This document shows, piece by piece, positions 7,492 to 10,600 of a stretch of DNA of 10,600 nt. Origin of the DNA: Halomonas halophila (GTDB taxonomy: Bacteria; Pseudomonadota; Gammaproteobacteria; Pseudomonadales; Halomonadaceae). The notes beneath the pieces are model-generated. The model was not told the origin of the DNA and did not search any database. It worked only from the letters and a program-made list of their open reading frames with translations. A program made the position numbers and the translations under genes. The stretch is from contig DJIP01000029.1 of the NCBI GenBank assembly GCA_002433675.1, positions 32,670 through 43,269 of the forward strand. Direction: 5' to 3'. Position 1 is the stretch's first letter; the number at the start of each line of letters is the position of its first letter.

Positions 7492-8621
7492 CAACGACAC
7501 CGACCACCTCCCCGCGAGCGACGACCACTCAAGCCCTGGCCACTAAAGCGACGTCGTCTCAAGCCATGTCCCCCCGAGCGACGTCCTCTCAAGCAAGGTC
7601 CACACCGTCGACCGTCAGACAACTGCGACGGCAGCGCCAACGCCAGCGCCGGCGGACGATTGCCCTGCTGCTGTGCGCGCTGCTTGCCGGGGTCTGCCTC
7701 ACCCTGATGCTGGGCCAGTCGTGGATCGACCCTGCCACGGTGATCGCGGTGCTGTCCGGCGAGCAGGTGCCCGGCGCCACTTTCACCCTGATGGAGCTGA
7801 GGCTGCCCCGGGCGCTGATTGCCGTGCTGGCCGGGGCCTGCTTCGGCCTTGGCGGCGCCGCCTTCCAGACCATGCTGCGCAATCCTCTGGCCAGCCCCGA
7901 CGTGATCGGTATCAGCGCCGGCGCCAGCGCAGCGGCGGTCTTCGCCATCGTCATGCTGTCGCTGCGTGGCGCTCCGGTGGCACTGGTGGCCATCGTCGGC
8001 GGCCTTGGCATCGCCCTGCTGATCTATGCCCTGTCGTGGCGCCGCGGCGTCGCCGATACCCGCCTGATTCTGACCGGCATCGGCCTCGCCGCCATGCTCC
8101 AGAGCGCCATCGCCTACCTGCTGACCCAGGCCCCGGCCCGGCCGCTGCAGGAGGCCATGCGCTGGATGACCGGCAGCCTTAACAGCGTGCACCTGGATCA
8201 GAGCCTGCCCCTGCTGGTGGCGCTGATCGTGCTTGGCCTGGCGCTACTTCACTTCGCCAGGGATCTGGAGGCGATGCGCCTGGGCGATGACATGGCCCGG
8301 GGACTCGGGGTCAGGCTGTCGCTCACCCGCCTGGGCATCGTGGTCGCGGCGGTGGGGCTGGTCGCCTTTGCCACCGCGGTGACCGGGCCGATCGCCTTCG
8401 TCGCCTTCCTCAGCGGCCCGGTCGCCGCCTGGTTGACCCGTCACAATGGCTCGGTGCTGATCCCCGCCGCCCTGGTCGGCGCCCTGTTCGTGCTGATGGG
8501 TGACTTTATCGGCCAGCATCTGCTGCCGGCCCGCTATCCCGTGGGGGTGGTCACCGGCGTGATCGGCGCCCCCTACCTGATCACCCTCGTCATGCGCGAC
8601 AACGCCCGAGGATCCACCTGA
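7488..8621 (+). CDS. FecCD-type iron-siderophore ABC permease (second), with N-terminal repeat extension
   Basis: A 377-residue inner-membrane permease, partner of the preceding one. I chose GTG 7488: it overlaps the previous stop as GTGA and has TGAGGT at 7478-7483, 4 nt upstream. The frame is open further upstream, but that stretch lies inside the first permease. Residues about 10-39 form three 10-residue repeats rich in Ala, Thr, Ser and Gln, followed by a basic Arg/Gln stretch (about 44-56) and then the first membrane segment, TIALLLCALLAGVCLTLMLG. The rest is standard: LPRALIAVLAGACFGLGGAAFQTMLRNPLASPDVIGISAGA, the coupling region LGDDMARGLGVRL, and the end GVIGAPYLITLVMRDNARGST. The roughly 57-residue hydrophilic N-terminus is longer than in usual family members. 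A shorter start at ATG 7566 is possible but has no ribosome-binding site. Its stop shares one base with the ATPase start (TGATG). Confidence 0.93.
   Translation: MTTTPTTSPRATTTQALATKATSSQAMSPRATSSQARSTPSTVRQLRRQRQRQRRRTIALLLCALLAGVCLTLMLGQSWIDPATVIAVLSGEQVPGATFTLMELRLPRALIAVLAGACFGLGGAAFQTMLRNPLASPDVIGISAGASAAAVFAIVMLSLRGAPVALVAIVGGLGIALLIYALSWRRGVADTRLILTGIGLAAMLQSAIAYLLTQAPARPLQEAMRWMTGSLNSVHLDQSLPLLVALIVLGLALLHFARDLEAMRLGDDMARGLGVRLSLTRLGIVVAAVGLVAFATAVTGPIAFVAFLSGPVAAWLTRHNGSVLIPAALVGALFVLMGDFIGQHLLPARYPVGVVTGVIGAPYLITLVMRDNARGST
7516..7605 (+). repeat. Three 30-bp in-frame tandem units inside the second permease
   Basis: Units at 7516-7545, 7546-7575 and 7576-7605. Each opens with AGCGACG at its second base and carries CTCAAGC at its thirteenth. 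By eye, units 1 and 2 match at 21 of 30 positions and units 2 and 3 at 24 of 30. The period is a multiple of three, giving the decapeptides RATTTQALAT, KATSSQAMSP and RATSSQARST. Confidence 0.85.
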
Positions 8622-9490
8622 TGACGCCCACCCGACTCAGTGCCCGCGGCCTGACCGCCGGCTACCGTGACCGTGCGGTCCTCGACAACATCGATCTGGA
8701 GGTCAAGCCAGCGGGAATCACCGCCATCGTCGGCGCCAACGCCTGCGGCAAGTCGACCCTGCTGCGTTCACTGTCACGCCTGCTGGCACCGCAGCGCGGC
8801 CAGGTATTGCTCGACGGCCACGACCTGCACCGGTTACCCGCCAGGCACCTGGCCCAGCGCCTGGGTCTGCTGCCCCAGGCGCCAGTCGCCCCTGAAGGCA
8901 TCAGCGTACTGGAGCTGGTCAGTCGTGGCCGTCACCCCCACCAGGGCATGTTTCAGCGCTGGAGCCGCGACGACGATGACGCCGTCAGCGAGGCGCTGGA
9001 AGCCACCGACACCGCCGGCCTCGCCGAGCGTGTGCTGGAGGAACTGTCGGGAGGCCAGCGCCAGCGGGTGTGGATCGCCATGGCCCTGGCCCAGCGCACC
9101 GAGGTGCTGCTGCTCGACGAACCCACCACCTATCTCGATATCCATCACCAGGTCGAGGTGCTCGATCTGCTCGAGGACCTCAACCGCCAGCGCGGCACCA
9201 CCATCGTCATGGTGCTGCATGAGCTCAACCTTGCCGCGCGCTACGCCGACGAGTTGATCGCCATGGCCGCCGGCAAGGTCTACTCAAGCGGCCCAGCCAG
9301 TAAGGTGATGACCACCACCATGGTCAGGGAGGTATTCGGACTGGACAGCCACGTCTTCGCAGACCCGGTCAGCGGCCGCCCGATGATGGTCCCGCTGGGT
9401 CGGCAGGAGCGCAGGCCACCCTCGCCGGCAAGCACAATACAAAAGGAGGCTCGATCGACGGTCCCCGACACCGAAGCGTCATCATCGTGA
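8621..9490 (+). CDS. Iron-siderophore ABC transporter ATPase, FepC/FecE-like
   Basis: A 289-residue cytoplasmic ATPase that drives the permease pair. All nucleotide-binding motifs are intact: Walker A GANACGKST (residues 38-46), Q-loop Q86 in LLPQ, signature LSGGQRQR (142-149), Walker B LLLDEP (163-168) with catalytic E167, D-loop YLD (171-173) and switch H200 in VLHELN. The YLDIHHQ and HELNLAARYAD stretches and the VFGLDSHVFADPVSGRPMMVPLG end are characteristic of siderophore/heme/B12 importer ATPases. The start ATG 8621 shares its A with the stop of the second permease, so translation is almost certainly coupled. After the usual end near residue 260 there is a 25-30-residue polar tail rich in Pro, Ser, Thr and Glu with no recognised domain, longer than typical. 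It is the last clear gene of the operon. Confidence 0.96.
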   Translation: MTPTRLSARGLTAGYRDRAVLDNIDLEVKPAGITAIVGANACGKSTLLRSLSRLLAPQRGQVLLDGHDLHRLPARHLAQRLGLLPQAPVAPEGISVLELVSRGRHPHQGMFQRWSRDDDDAVSEALEATDTAGLAERVLEELSGGQRQRVWIAMALAQRTEVLLLDEPTTYLDIHHQVEVLDLLEDLNRQRGTTIVMVLHELNLAARYADELIAMAAGKVYSSGPASKVMTTTMVREVFGLDSHVFADPVSGRPMMVPLGRQERRPPSPASTIQKEARSTVPDTEASSS

Positions 9491-9491
9491 C

Positions 9492-9626
9492 ATGACCTCG
9501 GCAGCACGCTGGGAATCGCGGTGGCAACCGCCGGCCGACCTGGCCATGATGCAGACCATGATACTGGCCATGATGCAGACCATGATACTGGCCACGATGC
9601 CGAAGCGATGCCGACTCGCTGGTTGA
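9492..9626 (+). CDS. Possible 44-residue Met-rich small membrane protein
   Basis: A speculative small gene. ATG 9492 lies one base after the ATPase stop (9488-9490), and the frame runs 44 codons to TGA 9624-9626. The product has a polar start (MTSAARWESRWQPPAD), a 20-residue hydrophobic stretch LAMMQTMILAMMQTMILATM (residues 17-36) and a basic end PKRCRLAG, the pattern of a single-pass membrane peptide. The hydrophobic stretch is produced by a tandem repeat whose 24-bp period preserves the frame. There is no good Shine-Dalgarno; expression would need termination-reinitiation from the ATPase gene. It may equally be a chance reading of the repeat DNA. I recognise no family. Confidence 0.25.
   Translation: MTSAARWESRWQPPADLAMMQTMILAMMQTMILATMPKRCRLAG
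9541..9602 (+). repeat. 12/24-bp tandem repeat
   Basis: A 24-bp unit is present twice with no mismatch (9541-9564, 9565-9588), followed by a degenerate partial copy (9589-9601). Within it is a 12-bp sub-period of CCATGATGCAGA and CCATGATACTGG alternating, then CCACGATGCCGA. The perfect copy suggests a recent duplication. Confidence 0.9.
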
Positions 9627-9638
9627 GCAGCGCCGCCG

Positions 9639-9656
9639 CGGCACGTTAGGGTGCCG
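9639..9656 (+). terminator. Small stem-loop, possible operon end
   Basis: CGGCAC (9639-9644) pairs with GTGCCG (9651-9656) around a 6-nt loop. There is no T-tract, so terminator function is only a guess from its position between the transport operon and the SDR gene. Confidence 0.25.
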
Positions 9657-9666
9657 TGCTGACAAG

Positions 9667-9694
9667 CGCCAAGAGGCAAACGCCAAGAGGCAAA
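9667..9694 (+). repeat. Exact 14-bp tandem duplication
   Basis: CGCCAAGAGGCAAA occurs at 9667-9680 and 9681-9694 without mismatch, followed by CGCC of a third start. It lies about 70 bp upstream of the SDR start codon. Confidence 0.9.
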
Positions 9695-9767
9695 CGCCCA
9701 GTGGCCTTGCCAGGCGCTACGCCCAGGCGTGCCGCGACCGTTCCTTTTCCCAGACAGGAGCACGATG

Positions 9768-10568
9768 ATGAAGACCATTCTGATCACCGGCGCCGGCAGC
9801 GGACTCGGCGAAGGTACCGCCCTGGCCCTGGCCAAAGCAGGACATAAGGTCATCGCCACCACGGAGATCTGGCCCCAGGTCACCTCGCTCAAGGAAAAGG
9901 CCCGGCAGCAGGAACTAACGCTCACCGTCGAAAAGCTCGATATCACCGACAAGCGCGACCGCGACGCGGTGTTTTCCAGCTACGGTCACCAGGTCGATAT
10001 CGTGGTGGCCAACGCCGCCATCGGCGAGACTGGCCCGCTGGCCGAGATCCCGGTGGACCGGGTACGCCGGGTGTTCGAGACCAACGTCTTCTCGACTTTG
10101 GAATTCGTGCAGCCCTACGCCCGCGAGTTCGTCGAGCGAGGCAAGGGCAAGATCGTGCTGATCTCCTCCATCGCCGGTTTCACCACCTTCCCCTACCTCG
10201 GTCCCTACGTCGCCTCGAAGCACGCCCTCGAAGGCATGGCGCAACTGCTCTACGAAGAACTCGCCCCGCTGGGTGTCAAGGTGGCCACTATCAACCCCGG
10301 CCCCTTCCGCACCGGCTTCAACGACCGCATGTACAACACCCTGGACCAGTGGTACGACCCCGACGCCTGCTTCACCCCTGAAAAACCGATTCGCTCGGTG
10401 CAGCAGCAGTTTGCCGGCGACGACCTGCAGCAGGACCCGGCGGCGATGATTGACGAGATGGCGCGACTGATCCCGCTGGACGAACACCGCTTCCGCAATG
10501 TCTACCCGGACAGCTTCGAGGCCAGCGCCAGGGAGTATCAGGATGGGCTATGGGATCGCCTCATCTAA
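9768..10568 (+). CDS. Short-chain dehydrogenase/reductase (SDR), classical type
   Basis: A 266-residue cytoplasmic NAD(P)-dependent oxidoreductase of the classical SDR family; the substrate is unknown. The cofactor motif TGAGSGLG is at residues 7-14, D58 lies in LDITD, and the NAG-like motif is ANAA (81-84). The catalytic tetrad is intact: N106, S134 in LISSIAG, Y147 and K151 in YVASK. After it, INPGPFRTGFND is the usual post-catalytic substrate-loop start. I took ATG 9768 because AGGAG (9756-9760) lies 7 nt upstream; the adjacent in-frame ATG 9765 (spacing 4 nt) would add one Met. The frame is open back to 9729, but that stretch lacks a ribosome-binding site. It is 277 nt from the ATPase with its own strong ribosome-binding site, so it is probably a separate transcription unit with no evident link to iron uptake. 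Confidence 0.95.
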   Translation: MKTILITGAGSGLGEGTALALAKAGHKVIATTEIWPQVTSLKEKARQQELTLTVEKLDITDKRDRDAVFSSYGHQVDIVVANAAIGETGPLAEIPVDRVRRVFETNVFSTLEFVQPYAREFVERGKGKIVLISSIAGFTTFPYLGPYVASKHALEGMAQLLYEELAPLGVKVATINPGPFRTGFNDRMYNTLDQWYDPDACFTPEKPIRSVQQQFAGDDLQQDPAAMIDEMARLIPLDEHRFRNVYPDSFEASAREYQDGLWDRLI

Positions 10569-10600
10569 GGCTTGTCCGAAAAGTGCCTGCGCTCGGTAAT
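10569..10600. other. Window end, unannotated 32 bp
   Basis: Only 32 bp follow the SDR stop. The sequence beginning GGCTTGTCCGAAAAGTGC has the general look of an insertion-sequence terminal repeat, but too little is present to support a call. Confidence 0.15.

Larger units (their letters stand above)
9491..9764. other. Intergenic region between ATPase and SDR genes, repeat-rich
   Basis: About 275 bp containing a 12/24-bp tandem repeat (9541-9602), a possible 44-codon ORF (9492-9626), a small hairpin (9639-9656), an exact 14-bp duplication (9667-9694) and a short palindrome ACGCCCAGGCGT (9720-9731). I found no convincing promoter for the SDR gene and no classical terminator for the transport operon. 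Confidence 0.6.

Noticed and set aside
6736..7895. Shared 15-base string CGCAATCCTCTGGCC in the two permease genes
   Set aside because: It encodes the conserved RNPLA motif found in both FecCD paralogues, so it reflects homology and codon preference, not a separate element.
9541..9602. CRISPR array
   Set aside because: The copies are directly adjacent with no spacers and there are no cas genes; it is a simple tandem repeat.

Overview
The window is very GC-rich and tightly coded, with GTG and ATG starts and start/stop overlaps inside an operon. The proteins are those of a Gram-negative bacterium (TonB-dependent outer-membrane receptor, periplasmic binding protein). Acidic stretches such as an Asp-5 run in the binding protein and a Glu/Asp-rich transporter tail, plus the overall gene flavour, suggest a halophilic gammaproteobacterium of the Halomonas type. 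That taxonomic guess is inference, not proof.

Layout: (1) On the minus strand, the 5' three quarters of a UDP-glucose 6-dehydrogenase (ugd) runs off the left edge. (2) A 462-bp divergent intergenic region holds an AT-rich patch and a long imperfect hairpin. (3) A YcaD-like MFS transporter with an acidic C-terminal tail is followed by a stem-loop. (4) From about 3024 to 9490 lies an iron-siderophore uptake cluster, all on the plus strand: an AT-rich promoter with a weak Fur-box-like match, a FhuE-like TonB-dependent receptor, two stem-loops, then a binding protein, two FecCD-type permeases and a FepC/FecE-type ATPase. The receptor would carry a ferric siderophore across the outer membrane, the binding protein would take it through the periplasm, and the permease pair plus ATPase would import it across the inner membrane. 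The window contains no siderophore biosynthesis gene, reductase or regulator. (5) A 277-bp gap after the ATPase carries two short tandem repeats and a possible 44-codon small ORF. (6) A complete short-chain dehydrogenase/reductase closes the window.

The genes themselves belong to known families. The unusual material is short tandem repeats at the seams of the transport operon. At 6407-6476, five degenerate 14-bp units each begin with ATG and form a staircase of micro-ORFs linking the binding-protein stop to the first permease start. At 7516-7605, three 30-bp units encode a Ser/Thr-rich N-terminal extension of the second permease. At 9541-9602, a 12/24-bp repeat, if translated, gives a Met-rich hydrophobic segment just long enough to span a membrane. 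At 9667-9694, a 14-bp unit is duplicated exactly. Whether these are functional (translational coupling, expression tuning, small proteins) or only slippage scars cannot be decided from the sequence alone.
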